64,000 bases of DNA from Candidatus Fusicatenibacter intestinigallinarum. Its GTDB lineage: Bacteria; Bacillota; Clostridia; Lachnospirales; Lachnospiraceae. A program made the position numbers and the translations under genes. The notes beneath the pieces are model-generated. The model was not told the DNA's origin. It was given only the letters and a program-made list of their open reading frames with translations, and searched no databases. The stretch spans positions 1 to 64,000 of the forward strand of contig DWWU01000009.1 in assembly GCA_019119555.1 (NCBI GenBank), read 5' to 3'. Shown here one piece after another: positions 48,203 through 59,019 of this stretch; the stretch's first letter is position 1; each line of letters opens with the position of its first letter.

Positions 48203-48805
48203 ATGGTTGTCTTTATGAGAACGGAAAAAAACTTTTGCTGTAATATAATTTATGGTATGATCAGAGTATGTTGTAAAATGTTTTCTGTGGAATTTGTATC
48301 TTTGTTTACGGAGATCTGTTCCGGAGGGAGTGTGTGGGGAACCAGCGGGCAGCGAATTCTCTCTGAATTTTCTCTGGATCCTTTTACAAACATGGAGCTC
48401 ATCCGGGACGGAGTTCTTGTTTTCGGAAGGGATTTTCGAAATCTCCTGTCTTTTCCTTCCCGGGCGGAAGTCCTGCGGGCCATTCAACGCCATTATGAGG
48501 CGATACGGAAATACGGAGCATCAGATGCCGGATGGCTGCTGGACACCGCAAGATGTCTGTATACTCTGAAGACGAATCAGATCGCAGCCAAAACGGCCGC
48601 CGGTGAATGGGCGCTGGAACACCATCTTTGTCCCAACCCGGAAGTGATGAAAAAAGCTCTTGAAATACGCAGAAATCCGGAAAAACTTCTGAAAGACGAG
48701 TCTGTAACCAAATGGCTGAAAACGATAACGCCCCAGATTCAGGAATTCGCTGATGTTCTGGAAAATGCTTTACAGAAAGAAATGCGCAGCGGCTCAGAGG
48801 TCTGA
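48203..48805 (+). CDS. Aminoglycoside adenylyltransferase/DUF4111-like C-terminal domain protein; N-terminal nucleotidyltransferase domain not seen
   Basis: WLLDTARCLYTLKTNQIAAKTAAGEWALEHHLCP resembles AadA C-terminal helical domain. Confidence 0.55.
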   Translation: MVVFMRTEKNFCCNIIYGMIRVCCKMFSVEFVSLFTEICSGGSVWGTSGQRILSEFSLDPFTNMELIRDGVLVFGRDFRNLLSFPSRAEVLRAIQRHYEAIRKYGASDAGWLLDTARCLYTLKTNQIAAKTAAGEWALEHHLCPNPEVMKKALEIRRNPEKLLKDESVTKWLKTITPQIQEFADVLENALQKEMRSGSEV

Positions 48806-48822
48806 ACTGCTGCGCATTTCTT

Positions 48823-49353
48823 TTACAGGTCGCACTCCAGCTGGCAGTCATATGGTTCTGCCTCGGTGTGTGCTCTGTTGTATTCTTTTGCCTCCACGCA
48901 GCCCATGGCCCGGTAAAAGGCCTGGGTTTCCACGGCGGAATGGGAGGAAATATAGAGTTTTTCCGCTCCCTGGGCTGCGGCCCATTCTTTTGCTTTCTGA
49001 AACAAGATCTTTCCGATTCCATGACCGCGCAGATCTTCGGAAACGTGGATGCTGGTCAGATCCCGATAGTTTCCCCGGCTGCCCAAAGGTTCGGCTTCCA
49101 CTGAGACAAATCCTTTCAGCGCTCCGTCCCGGAACGCTCCGCCGACATATCCGCCGGTCTGCACCGTATTTTTCAGGCATCTGACCAGAAACTGATACTC
49201 TTCGGCGCCCCAGTCGTCAACGAAGGGATCCTCCCGGATCACCCATTTTCCGCCTTCTTTCCGCCAGCATCTGTTTACCACCTGACGGCGAATAAAATTC
49301 TGAAATAAATCCTGACAGATTTCGTCAGCGAACAGCGTTCTGTACTGAATCAT
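48823..49353 (-). CDS. GNAT family N-acetyltransferase
   Basis: LTSIHVSEDLRGHGIGKILFQKAKEWAAAQGAEKLYISSHSAVETQAFYRAMGC. Confidence 0.92.
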   Translation of the reverse strand: MIQYRTLFADEICQDLFQNFIRRQVVNRCWRKEGGKWVIREDPFVDDWGAEEYQFLVRCLKNTVQTGGYVGGAFRDGALKGFVSVEAEPLGSRGNYRDLTSIHVSEDLRGHGIGKILFQKAKEWAAAQGAEKLYISSHSAVETQAFYRAMGCVEAKEYNRAHTEAEPYDCQLECDL

Positions 49354-49500
49354 ATCTCCTCTTCTTCCCTCTTCTTTCCGTTTTTTCTGTCACAGTTTTT
49401 CTCTGGATGTTTCCGGAAAAAGGGACGCCGTGGGAATCTTTTCGCAGCTTTCCCGGCTGCAATTCTTCCCACGGCAATTCAGTCAGCGAAACATCCGACT

Positions 49501-50346
49501 TTACTCCACTTTCACACGGCTGTTGAACTTATCCAGCGCAAGCGCTGCGACAACGCCCACTGCCAGGCAGATCACATTCACCAGGCACTGGCTCGGTACC
49601 GTAAAGCTGGAAACCGGAACAATCATAACAGTCGCCGCGATCACGATGCCGATGATTCCATGAAATGCGATGGAATAATAGTTGTCAAACAATGCGTTGA
49701 TTGCCTTCGCCAGGCAGATCACCGTTACCAGCGCCCCGATTCCTCCCGGAACCAGAATGCCCAGATCAAAATGTCCGATCCCGTCGATAAACGGTGTGTA
49801 AAGTCCCAGCGGCATCAGCAGAGTGGAAAAACTCATGCCCGGAGCGATTACGCTCAGTGCCAGGCAGAACCCGCAGAACAGATACCAGAAAAAGTTCGGC
49901 GTAACCTCCACCGAGAACATTTTCAGTCCGATCAGAAGGGCAAAAATCACACACATGCAGACAATCATAGAAATGAAAGAGCCCTTGCTCCTTCCCTGCT
50001 CGCCCGCCTCCCGGAACAGAGACGGAAGCATCCCGGCAATCAAGCCGATAAACAGGCAGACCGACGGGTCCGGATATTTCTCCAGGAAAAAGGAGAGAAT
50101 GTTCGCAACGCCGAGAAAGCCGATGACGCCGCCGATTGCCACCGGAATCAGAGGCGGTACATGGCTCTTGAAATTCTTAATTGGATTTGACAGAAGTTCC
50201 ATAATCGGCTTATAGATACCGAAGATAACACTGAGAACCCCTCCGGAGATTCCCGGCAGAACCGCGCCCAGGCCAATCAACGCACCCTGCACGATCCGAA
50301 ACACAAACTGCAGCGGGTTGACACCGCTGTTTTTCTCATTACTCAT
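49501..50346 (-). CDS. DUF368 family membrane protein
   Basis: GALIGLGAVLPGISGGVLSVIFGIY, APGMSFSTLLMPLGLY. Confidence 0.88.
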   Translation of the reverse strand: MSNEKNSGVNPLQFVFRIVQGALIGLGAVLPGISGGVLSVIFGIYKPIMELLSNPIKNFKSHVPPLIPVAIGGVIGFLGVANILSFFLEKYPDPSVCLFIGLIAGMLPSLFREAGEQGRSKGSFISMIVCMCVIFALLIGLKMFSVEVTPNFFWYLFCGFCLALSVIAPGMSFSTLLMPLGLYTPFIDGIGHFDLGILVPGGIGALVTVICLAKAINALFDNYYSIAFHGIIGIVIAATVMIVPVSSFTVPSQCLVNVICLAVGVVAALALDKFNSRVKVE

Positions 50347-50500
50347 AAATCTGAAAATCCTTTCCTAATCACTTATGTTGTCTGTCTGCCTGGCCGTTCT
50401 GCCGCAGCGGTACATCGCTGCACCATCGCCGTCCGGCGGACAATAAAGTGATTATACTATCATTCCATCCGATTTTCAAGAGACTGTTGCGAATCTACGA

Positions 50501-53500
50501 TCAGACAGTGGACCCTGCTCCCTGGTACTTCCGTCTCCAGGGCTGGCTGTTCGGCGCTTTTTCCACTTCTCTTTCTGTCTCCTGTACTTTCTGCTCCACA
50601 GCCTGCTCCTTTGCGTTCATGATCAGCATCTGGAGCCGGTTCTCCACGTTGGCGAAGCTGACGTCCGGGTCGTAATCCAGCGGAAGAATCTGAACCTCCG
50701 GGTACAGTTCCTTCAGCTTTTTGCAGATTCCTCTTCCGACCACATGGTTCGGCAGACAGCCGAAGGGCTGAAGAATCACAAAGGCCTTGCAGCCATGTTT
50801 TGCATGGTGCAGGATCTCTCCCGGGATCAGCACGCCTTCACCTGCGTCGAAGGTGTGATGGATGATCGGGTCGCTATCCTTTACAAGATCCTGCATCCGG
50901 CAGGGCCGCTCGTACAGCGGGTGGGCCGACGCAATCTGATCGGTCAGCTCGTGAGCCAGGTTGAAAATATTGTCCGCGGTGCGGTACCAGATCTTCTTGT
51001 CCAGCGGCTTCTTCAAATGATACTCTTTGATCTGCGCATCCTGGTAGAAATATGTTTTACGGATAACATCCGTCATGCGCGCCTCGATAATTTCAAAGCC
51101 GTTCTTTTCCAGATATGCCTCGATGTCATGGTTTGCGCCCGGATGGAAGTTCAGCAGATACTCTCCGACAATCAGCACCCTCGGTTTCGGACGGGAACGG
51201 TCGTAAGACACCTCTTTCATAATGGAAATTGCCTTTTTCAGTCCTTTCGCCGCTCCTGCGATGCCGTGTTCCTTCAGGCCGAAGACCACCGCATCCATCG
51301 CCCGCTCAAACGCCGCGTCCGCGCTTCCCTGTTTCCGCTCATACGGACGTATTTTCCGCAGCAGTTCCTCCAGTGCGTCGATCATCGGCATTGCGAAAGC
51401 AATCCGCATCGCGGACGCCAGATTCATCCTGAATCCCGGATGCATATTGTGGGCGTCGACGTCATCGTTGGTCAGAATCGGCACATGGGAGTATCCGGCG
51501 TCATCCAGCGCTTTTCTCAGAAGCGCACTGTAATGTGTCAGACGGCAGTCGCCCACATATTTTCCCATTCCGATCGCTACCTGCCGGTCGTCGTACTTGC
51601 CGCTTCGCAGCGCTGCCAGCGCCTCGCCGATGACAATCTGGGCCGGGAAGCAGATATCGTTATGTACATACTGTTTGCCCAGGCGAATCGCTTCCTCCCG
51701 GCCGATGGCCAGAGGTTCCGCCTTGATTCCCTGTCCGCTCAGCGCCGCCGACATCACCCGGCAGAACGCATGGGACGTATTCGGAACAAGGACCACTTTT
51801 TCCTTCCGGCATTCTTTCGTGAATTTCACCGGATACGGATCCGACAGCTTCCGTACGGTCTTTTCCTCCTTGTTTTCCCGTTTCATGGAAACCGTCTCCA
51901 CAAAGGAACGCACCCGGATGCTCAGCGGTCCCTGGACGTCACTCTCATCCACTTTCAGGACCAGCGGAACCTTACCGGAAATTTCCTTCATCATCCGGAT
52001 AATCTCGTCGGACAGATAAGCGTCATGGCCGCAGCCGAAGCTGACCAGCTGCACATATTCCAGATGGGGATTTTCCGCCGCAAGGACAGCGGAGGACAAC
52101 ATCCGCGCATGAAAGTTGTTTACCACATCCAGCCGGCATCCGCTTAAATCCACCTGCTCCGTTCCCGGCACAGAGTCCGCGGTCAGCACCGGAATGCCAA
52201 GACGCGCAAACATCTCCGGAAGTTCATGGTTGACAAGGCCGTCGTTCTGATATGGACGGGAAGCCAGCACAACCGCGCAGGAATCCTCTCTCTGTACCTG
52301 TTCCAGCACTGCCTGTCCCGCCTGCTTCAGCTCTCTGTGGAAGGTTTCCTGGGCTTCGTCCGCCATCCGGATGGCCGCAAGAACGCTTTCCTTCGCAATT
52401 CCGAAAGTCTCTTCCATGTACAGGGTCAGCTGGCGGTTTCTGTCCTCCGGCTCATACCAGTGAAACAGCGGCGCGTCAAAAGGAATCTGATCCCTGGTCT
52501 CCGGGTTATCGGAATTCCGGATTACAATAGGATATCCCTTGACAACCGCACACATGGACTGGCTGGTCTTCTCCGTATTTTCGGACGGAACCGTAGTGAC
52601 GGAAGGCATGAAAATACGATCCACATGCTTCTTCGCCAGATTCCGGAGATGGCCGTGTACCAGTTTTGCCGGGAAGCATACCGTATCCGACGTGACCGCC
52701 GAAAGTCCGCTCTCGTACATTTTCCTGGTACTGGGATCCGAAATCTTCACACGGAAGCCGAGAGAACGCCAGAATGTGGTCCAGAACGGCATCGTCTCCC
52801 AGAAAAACAACACCCTGGGAAGGCCGATGGTCACATCCTTTTCCGGCTCTGTCAGCGTGTAAGGATATTCCCGGAACAACAGTTTTTCCCGGGTACGATA
52901 CAGATTCGGAACCTTTTCTTTGTTTTTCTTCTTTTCCATCAGCTGCGCCTTCACCGCATCTTCCTTCGGATCGCCCAGCACCTCTCCCCGCTCACAGCGG
53001 TTGTTCGTGATCCACCGTTTGCCGTTGGAGAATGTCACAATCGTACGCTTGCAGTGGTTGGCGCAGAACGGGCAGAGCACATTGGCTTCCTGATGGTAAT
53101 TGAACTGTTCCAGCGCGTCCAGACCGATAAACGTCGGCTTCAGATGTTCTCTGGCAAACCGCTCCTTTGTGATCAGCGCAGCGCCGATGGCTCCCATCAT
53201 CTCCGGATACGGCGCGCGAACCACTTCTTTTCCTGTGTACTGCTCCATCGCCCGGAGAACCGCATCGTTCCGGAACGTACCGCCCTGCACAACAATTTTG
53301 TCGCCCAGGTTATCCAGGTTGGAGATACGGATCACTTTCGTGAAAACATTTTCAATCACTGACCGGCAGAGTCCCGCCATAATGTCCTCCGGCGTCTTCC
53401 CGTTTCTCTGCTCTGTGATCACACTGCTGTTCATAAACACCGTACACCGGCTTCCGAGAACCGCCGGGCTCTCCGAGTCAAACGCTGCCTTCGCAATCTC

Positions 53501-54985
53501 TCTGGCCGGAATCTTCAGGGAAGCGGCAAAGTTTTCCAGAAACGAACCACAGCCGGAAGAGCAGGCCTCGTTGACCACGATATTGGTAATGACGCCCTGA
53601 TCCACCCAGATCGCCTTCATGTCCTGACCGCCGATGTCAAGGATAAAGCTGACGTCCTTCACATATTTCGCCGCAGCGCGGGTATGCGCCACAGTCTCCA
53701 CCACATGGCATTCTGTGTCAAACGCATTGGCAAACAGAAGCTCTCCATATCCCGTCGTTCCCGCCGCGAGAATGTTCAGCCGTGCCCCGGCTTCCTCGTA
53801 CCTCTTTTTCACTTCCAGCAGAGCTTTTTTCGCCACAATCAGCGGATTTCCCTCGTTGGAAGCATAAAAAGAATACAGGAGTTCTTCCTCCTCGTTCATC
53901 AGCACAAATTTCGTCGTCGTACTTCCTGAGTCGATGCCCAGATAAGCATTCACCGTCTGTCCGCTCTCAGGTTTCTTCCAGTCGTAGGACGGCGCGGGAT
54001 GGCGGCGCTCAAACGCTTCCCTCTCTTCCTTCAAGTCAAAAAAGCGTTTTTCTCCCGAAGAACCATGCTCCTCACTCTTTCTGCAGGAAGCATAGTCAAC
54101 CTCTTCGGTCTTTTTCAGCAGCGTCTCCGCCGGATACGCGTTCCGCTGATCCCGGTAGATTCCTTCCAGAGAAAGCGCCGCGCCGTATGCGATCATAAGC
54201 TCCGGATGCTCCGGAAGAATCACATCCTCTCTGGTCAGTCCCAGACGCTCGCAGAACACGCGGACCAGCGTCTTATGAAAGGTCAGAGGGCCGCCCTCAA
54301 AGATCACTGGTTTCTTTATCTCCAGTCCCTGGGCAAGCCCTCCTATGGTCTGTTTTGCGATGGCATGGAACGAAGAAAGCGCGATATCCTCCTTCGCCGC
54401 ACCCTGGTTCAGCAGCGGCTGAATGTCTGTCTTCGCATACACGCCGCAGCGGCCGGAAATATCATAGACACAGGTTCCCGCTGCCGCCAGCTGATCAAAC
54501 TCCTCCACCGGAGTTCTCAGAACAGAAGCGATTTCATCGATAAACGCGCCGGTTCCTCCGGCACAGCTTCCGTTCATTCTCATATCGGCAGCCTGCAGCT
54601 GTCCCGTCTTCTCGTCCTGGCGGAAAAATACAATCTTCGCATCCTGTCCGCCGAGCTCAATGGCCGTGCCCGCGCTCTGGTACAGTCTGCAGATCGCAAC
54701 AGAATTTGCGACTACCTCCTGCACAAACGGAAGACCTATACTCTCCGCCAGTATTTTCGCACCCGAACCCGTCAGGCAAACACGAAACCTTGCTTCCGGA
54801 AACCTCCGGACCAGCTCCTGAAACACAGCCCGGACGCTCTCCGCCTGCTTCGCATTATGTCTTCGGTAATCCGAGTAAACCAATTCACCGTTTCCAGGCA
54901 CCGCGACAGCCACCTTCGTAGTGGTAGAGCCGATATCGATGCCCGCCAACAATTCAGTCATTTTCTGCCCTTGATTCCATCTCAT
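50501..54985 (-). CDS. Large 2-hydroxyacyl-CoA dehydratase activase-related fusion protein (two BadF-type ATPase domains plus DUF2229/dehydratase-like region)
   Basis: LAGIDIGSTTTKVAV and YLGIDSGSTTTKFVL; DIGGQDMKAIWV; FLENFAASL; CPFCANHCKRTIV. Confidence 0.9.
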   Translation of the reverse strand: MRWNQGQKMTELLAGIDIGSTTTKVAVAVPGNGELVYSDYRRHNAKQAESVRAVFQELVRRFPEARFRVCLTGSGAKILAESIGLPFVQEVVANSVAICRLYQSAGTAIELGGQDAKIVFFRQDEKTGQLQAADMRMNGSCAGGTGAFIDEIASVLRTPVEEFDQLAAAGTCVYDISGRCGVYAKTDIQPLLNQGAAKEDIALSSFHAIAKQTIGGLAQGLEIKKPVIFEGGPLTFHKTLVRVFCERLGLTREDVILPEHPELMIAYGAALSLEGIYRDQRNAYPAETLLKKTEEVDYASCRKSEEHGSSGEKRFFDLKEEREAFERRHPAPSYDWKKPESGQTVNAYLGIDSGSTTTKFVLMNEEEELLYSFYASNEGNPLIVAKKALLEVKKRYEEAGARLNILAAGTTGYGELLFANAFDTECHVVETVAHTRAAAKYVKDVSFILDIGGQDMKAIWVDQGVITNIVVNEACSSGCGSFLENFAASLKIPAREIAKAAFDSESPAVLGSRCTVFMNSSVITEQRNGKTPEDIMAGLCRSVIENVFTKVIRISNLDNLGDKIVVQGGTFRNDAVLRAMEQYTGKEVVRAPYPEMMGAIGAALITKERFAREHLKPTFIGLDALEQFNYHQEANVLCPFCANHCKRTIVTFSNGKRWITNNRCERGEVLGDPKEDAVKAQLMEKKKNKEKVPNLYRTREKLLFREYPYTLTEPEKDVTIGLPRVLFFWETMPFWTTFWRSLGFRVKISDPSTRKMYESGLSAVTSDTVCFPAKLVHGHLRNLAKKHVDRIFMPSVTTVPSENTEKTSQSMCAVVKGYPIVIRNSDNPETRDQIPFDAPLFHWYEPEDRNRQLTLYMEETFGIAKESVLAAIRMADEAQETFHRELKQAGQAVLEQVQREDSCAVVLASRPYQNDGLVNHELPEMFARLGIPVLTADSVPGTEQVDLSGCRLDVVNNFHARMLSSAVLAAENPHLEYVQLVSFGCGHDAYLSDEIIRMMKEISGKVPLVLKVDESDVQGPLSIRVRSFVETVSMKRENKEEKTVRKLSDPYPVKFTKECRKEKVVLVPNTSHAFCRVMSAALSGQGIKAEPLAIGREEAIRLGKQYVHNDICFPAQIVIGEALAALRSGKYDDRQVAIGMGKYVGDCRLTHYSALLRKALDDAGYSHVPILTNDDVDAHNMHPGFRMNLASAMRIAFAMPMIDALEELLRKIRPYERKQGSADAAFERAMDAVVFGLKEHGIAGAAKGLKKAISIMKEVSYDRSRPKPRVLIVGEYLLNFHPGANHDIEAYLEKNGFEIIEARMTDVIRKTYFYQDAQIKEYHLKKPLDKKIWYRTADNIFNLAHELTDQIASAHPLYERPCRMQDLVKDSDPIIHHTFDAGEGVLIPGEILHHAKHGCKAFVILQPFGCLPNHVVGRGICKKLKELYPEVQILPLDYDPDVSFANVENRLQMLIMNAKEQAVEQKVQETEREVEKAPNSQPWRRKYQGAGSTV

Positions 54986-55213
54986 ACTGCCTAAACGTTT
55001 CCTTTCTTATTTAAATACGTTTTCCTTCTACACCCCATTTGCTATGCAGTATAACTCTCCTTCCCCCGGGCAAGTCAATAGTTTTTTAAAATTTTTTGTA
55101 TTTTTTTGTAATTTTTTATAACATCACTGCCCCACCCATCCTGCCGCCCCTCAATTCCAGAGAGCCGCCGGAGGCATGCCACATGCCTCCGGCGGCTCTC
55201 GTCCGCACTTACA

Positions 55214-57118
55214 TTATTGAAACTGTGAATAATAAAGTTTGGCATAAAGTCCGCCCTGTCCCAGCAGCGTATCATGCGTACCCTGCTCGACAATATCTCC
55301 GTTCTGCACCACAAGAATGTGATCCGCATTCTGGATCGTGGACAGTCTGTGGGCGATGACAAAGCAGGTCTTTCCCTTCATCAGTTCCCGCATGGCCAGC
55401 TGGATCTTCTCTTCCGTCTGCGTGTCTACATTGGACGTCGCCTCGTCCAGGATCAGCATCTTGGAATCCAGCAGCATGGCCCTGGCGATGGTCAGCATCT
55501 GCTTCTGCCCTTTGGAAAGCCCGGAGCCATCGCCGGTCAGAACCGTCTGATATCCTTCGGGCATCTGCATGATGGCTTCATGGATATGCGCCGCCTTGCA
55601 GGCCCGCACCACATCGTCCATCGTCGCGTCTTCTTTTCCATAAGAAATGTTCTCATAGATGGTTCCGGTAAACAGCCAGGTATCCTGCAGCACCATCGTA
55701 TATGCCCGACGCAGACTGCTTCTTGTCAGGCCGGAAATCTCTTTTCCGTCCACGGTAATCGATCCGGACTGAGGATCGTAAAAGCGCATCAGCAGGTTGA
55801 TCAGAGTGGTCTTTCCGGCTCCGGTGGGGCCGACGATCGCCGTCAGACTTCCCGGCTCCGCATGGAAGCTCAGATCATGGAGAATCGTCTGTCCCGGCAG
55901 ATAACCGAAGCAGATATGATCCATCCGCACGTCGCCTCTGACGTCGGTCAGTTCCTTCGCATCCGGCGCATCCGCAGGCTCCGGAGCTTCATCGATCAGC
56001 CGGAAAACCCTCTCCGCCGCAGCCGTCGCAGACTGGAGTTCGCTTAGGATATTCGCCGCTTCGTTGATCGGCCCGGAAAATTTGCGCGAGTACAGCACAA
56101 AGGAGGACAGATCTCCGATAGAAATGCTGTGGAACAGGTAAAGCGCAGCCCCCAGCACACTGATCAGAGACAGGGACAGGTTATTGATAAAATTGACGGA
56201 AGGTCCGGTCATACTTCCATAGTAATCCGCATTATAATATGCATCCACCGCTTCCGTGTTTTTCTGATCAAACCGGGAGATCATCGTTTCCTCCTGGTGG
56301 TACGCCTTTATGGTCTTCTGACCGCTGATGATTTCCTCGGAATAGCCGTTCAGCTCGCCCAGCTTTGCGGAACGTTTGCGGAACAGAGGCCGCACTTTCC
56401 GGGTCATATACCGGGTCAGAAAGATTGACGCCGGGATTGTGATCACAAACACAGACACCAGCGCAGGCGCAATCATCAGCATCATGACCAGAGAACCGAT
56501 GACTGTGATCACACTGGTACAGATCTGCAGAAGATCGTTGGACAGGGACGCGTTGACCGTATCGATATCGTAGGAAATACGGCTGATGATATCTCCGGTC
56601 TGTGTGCGGTCAAAATATCCCACAGGGAGGCTCATCAGCGTGTCGAAGACGTCCTTCCGCATCTGGTAGATCACCTTCTGGCTGAACCGTATCGTAATAC
56701 GGGTCAGAATATACATCAGCAGAGAGGACAGCGCATAAAATCCGATCATCAGCGCCGCATAGAAGAAGACCAGCTCAAATTCCACATCGTTGGGACCGTG
56801 AATCGCGTCGATCGCATAGCCGGAAAGCATCGGACCGACCAGCCCCAGCAGGTTACTGACGATAGTGAGGATCAGCGCCAGCAGGAGCAGCCATTTGTAC
56901 TGATACAGATAACCCCACAGACGGACCAGTACATAACGCCGGTCTCTGGGTTTCTCTTTCAAATACTTCTCATCCTCCTCGGAAACCGCTCCTTTTCCGA
57001 AGAAGGAAAAGGAATTTTCCCCGGAAGCTTTCTTCTTTTCCGTCTTCTTTTTTCCGTCAGACGGCTTCATAGGCGTCACCTCCCATCTGTGAAATGCTGA
57101 TCTGCCGGTACGGTTCAC
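55214..57118 (-). CDS. ABC transporter ATP-binding protein/permease
   Basis: VGPTGAGKTTLINLLMRFYDPQSG, LSKGQKQMLTIARAMLLDSKMLILDEATS. Confidence 0.93.
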   Translation of the reverse strand: MNRTGRSAFHRWEVTPMKPSDGKKKTEKKKASGENSFSFFGKGAVSEEDEKYLKEKPRDRRYVLVRLWGYLYQYKWLLLLALILTIVSNLLGLVGPMLSGYAIDAIHGPNDVEFELVFFYAALMIGFYALSSLLMYILTRITIRFSQKVIYQMRKDVFDTLMSLPVGYFDRTQTGDIISRISYDIDTVNASLSNDLLQICTSVITVIGSLVMMLMIAPALVSVFVITIPASIFLTRYMTRKVRPLFRKRSAKLGELNGYSEEIISGQKTIKAYHQEETMISRFDQKNTEAVDAYYNADYYGSMTGPSVNFINNLSLSLISVLGAALYLFHSISIGDLSSFVLYSRKFSGPINEAANILSELQSATAAAERVFRLIDEAPEPADAPDAKELTDVRGDVRMDHICFGYLPGQTILHDLSFHAEPGSLTAIVGPTGAGKTTLINLLMRFYDPQSGSITVDGKEISGLTRSSLRRAYTMVLQDTWLFTGTIYENISYGKEDATMDDVVRACKAAHIHEAIMQMPEGYQTVLTGDGSGLSKGQKQMLTIARAMLLDSKMLILDEATSNVDTQTEEKIQLAMRELMKGKTCFVIAHRLSTIQNADHILVVQNGDIVEQGTHDTLLGQGGLYAKLYYSQFQ

Positions 57119-58820
57119 AGGTGGCCATCAGTTCCTCATGAGTGCCGTATCCAATCTCTTTGCCGTTTTCCAGCATCAGAATGTGATCCGCATGGCGGAT
57201 CGAACTTGCACGCTGCGCGACGATAATCGTTGTGGTTCTGCTGAAATTCTCACTCAGAGCCTGACGCAGCCGTGCGTCGGTCTGATAATCCAGCGCACTG
57301 GACGAATCGTCGAGAATCAGGATCTCCGGGTGCGCGGCCAGCGCTCTGGAAATCAGGACACGCTGTTTCTGGCCTCCGCTCAGGTTGGAACCGCGGATTG
57401 CCAGGCGGTAGCCGAGCCCGTCTTCCAGCTCTTCGATAAACGGCCGGGCCTGTGCGCACTCGATCGCCTTCCCGATCTCCTCCGGAGGGATCTCACGGCC
57501 GAACCGGATATTCTCCTCCACGGTGTCTGCAAACAGCACATCGTTCTGAAATACGATGCCAAATTTTTCATGCAGTTCGCCGGCCGGAATTCCCCTTACG
57601 TCGTCTCCGTCGATCCGGATCGTCCCCTCGTCCGCGTCATAGAAACGGATCAGCAGATTGATGATCGTACTCTTTCCACAGCCGGTCGCCCCGATGATTC
57701 CGAGAGTCTCTCCCTTTTTCAGAGCAAAAGAGATATCAGAAATCACATTGGTGCGTCCGGAATGGTATGCAAAGGACACGTGGTCAAACTGAATATGGTA
57801 CTCCGAATCCTCATGATCCCTGGCGTCGATCTGCAGATCCTCCGGCGCATCCAGCACTTCGCTGATACGTTTTGCGGAAGCGGAGCCTTTGGAAAACAGC
57901 ATAAACATACGATTGATCGAGAGCATCGCATTGAGGATAATCGTAAAGTAAGTCAGGAAGGCAAGAATCGTTCCGGTCTGGGTCTGTCCTCCCGCAACCC
58001 GAAAAGCGCCGGCCACAACCACCAGAGTCAGTCCCGTGTTCAGGAACAGATTCATCAGCGGGTTGCTGGCAGCCATCGTCACGTTCGCCTTCGTCTCCTT
58101 ATCGACGATATTCTGGTTTGCGGCTTTGAACCGCTCTTTTTCATATTCCGTTTTGGAGAGGGCCTTGATCACCCGGATTCCGGAAGCATTTTCACGGACA
58201 ACGCGGGTCATCCGGTCCACCGCCTGCTGCAGCTGGGTATAGAGAGGAATGCCCCTTCTCGAAATATAGAACACCGTCACCGCGACAAACGGAAGCACTG
58301 CAAGAAGCACCAGCGTCAGAACCGGCTCCATAAACATGGTCATTGTAATTCCGCCCAACAGCAGAATCGGCGCACGGATTCCCAGCCTCTGCATCATTCC
58401 GATCATCTGATGGATGTTATAGGTGTCCGAGGTCAGACGGGATTCCAGAGAGGCAATCGTAAAGGAATCTGTCTGGCGGCAGGACAGGTAGGAGATCCGC
58501 CGGAACAGATCGTGACGCAGGCTCTGCGTCGTGTCCCTCGCAACTCTGGACGCCATCCGATTGGCAATGACGTTGCCTGCCCACGCGATCACAGAGCAGA
58601 CCAGCATCAGAAACCCGTAAAACAGAATCTCCGCCATATTTTCCTTTGGAACGATCACATCGATCAGGAAAGAAAGAATCCAAGGGAGAAACAGGTCCAT
58701 GATTGTTCCGATAAATTTGATCGTGACACCGAGAACCATTTTCGGGACATGCGGGCGCAGATAAAAAAATACTTTTTTCAATGAAAAACCACCCCTTTTG
58801 CGATAATATTGCATCAGCAA
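57057..58820 (-). CDS. ABC transporter ATP-binding protein/permease (partner half-transporter)
   Basis: IGATGCGKSTIINLLIRFYDADEG, LSGGQKQRVLISRALAAHPEILILDDSSSALD. Confidence 0.93.
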   Translation of the reverse strand: MLMQYYRKRGGFSLKKVFFYLRPHVPKMVLGVTIKFIGTIMDLFLPWILSFLIDVIVPKENMAEILFYGFLMLVCSVIAWAGNVIANRMASRVARDTTQSLRHDLFRRISYLSCRQTDSFTIASLESRLTSDTYNIHQMIGMMQRLGIRAPILLLGGITMTMFMEPVLTLVLLAVLPFVAVTVFYISRRGIPLYTQLQQAVDRMTRVVRENASGIRVIKALSKTEYEKERFKAANQNIVDKETKANVTMAASNPLMNLFLNTGLTLVVVAGAFRVAGGQTQTGTILAFLTYFTIILNAMLSINRMFMLFSKGSASAKRISEVLDAPEDLQIDARDHEDSEYHIQFDHVSFAYHSGRTNVISDISFALKKGETLGIIGATGCGKSTIINLLIRFYDADEGTIRIDGDDVRGIPAGELHEKFGIVFQNDVLFADTVEENIRFGREIPPEEIGKAIECAQARPFIEELEDGLGYRLAIRGSNLSGGQKQRVLISRALAAHPEILILDDSSSALDYQTDARLRQALSENFSRTTTIIVAQRASSIRHADHILMLENGKEIGYGTHEELMATCEPYRQISISQMGGDAYEAV

Positions 58821-59019
58821 TTATTGCATGCGCAACTATATAGACAGCATACTATTGTCTGCAGAAAATGTCAATATTTTTAGAAGCAGAAAAAAGGCAG
58901 ACGGAGGCAGGTCCGGTGAAAAGACCTGTCATACGTCTGCCATATGTTTTACAGCCATAAGTATTCCGTCAGCCGGACGATTGCCACGCCCGGCCATTGA
59001 AGACCGCTCCCTGTTTCCT

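Noticed and set aside
55214-58820. ABC transporter pair as part of the peptide-export system
   Set aside because: Generic heterodimeric multidrug-type exporter pair far from the peptide cassettes; no link visible
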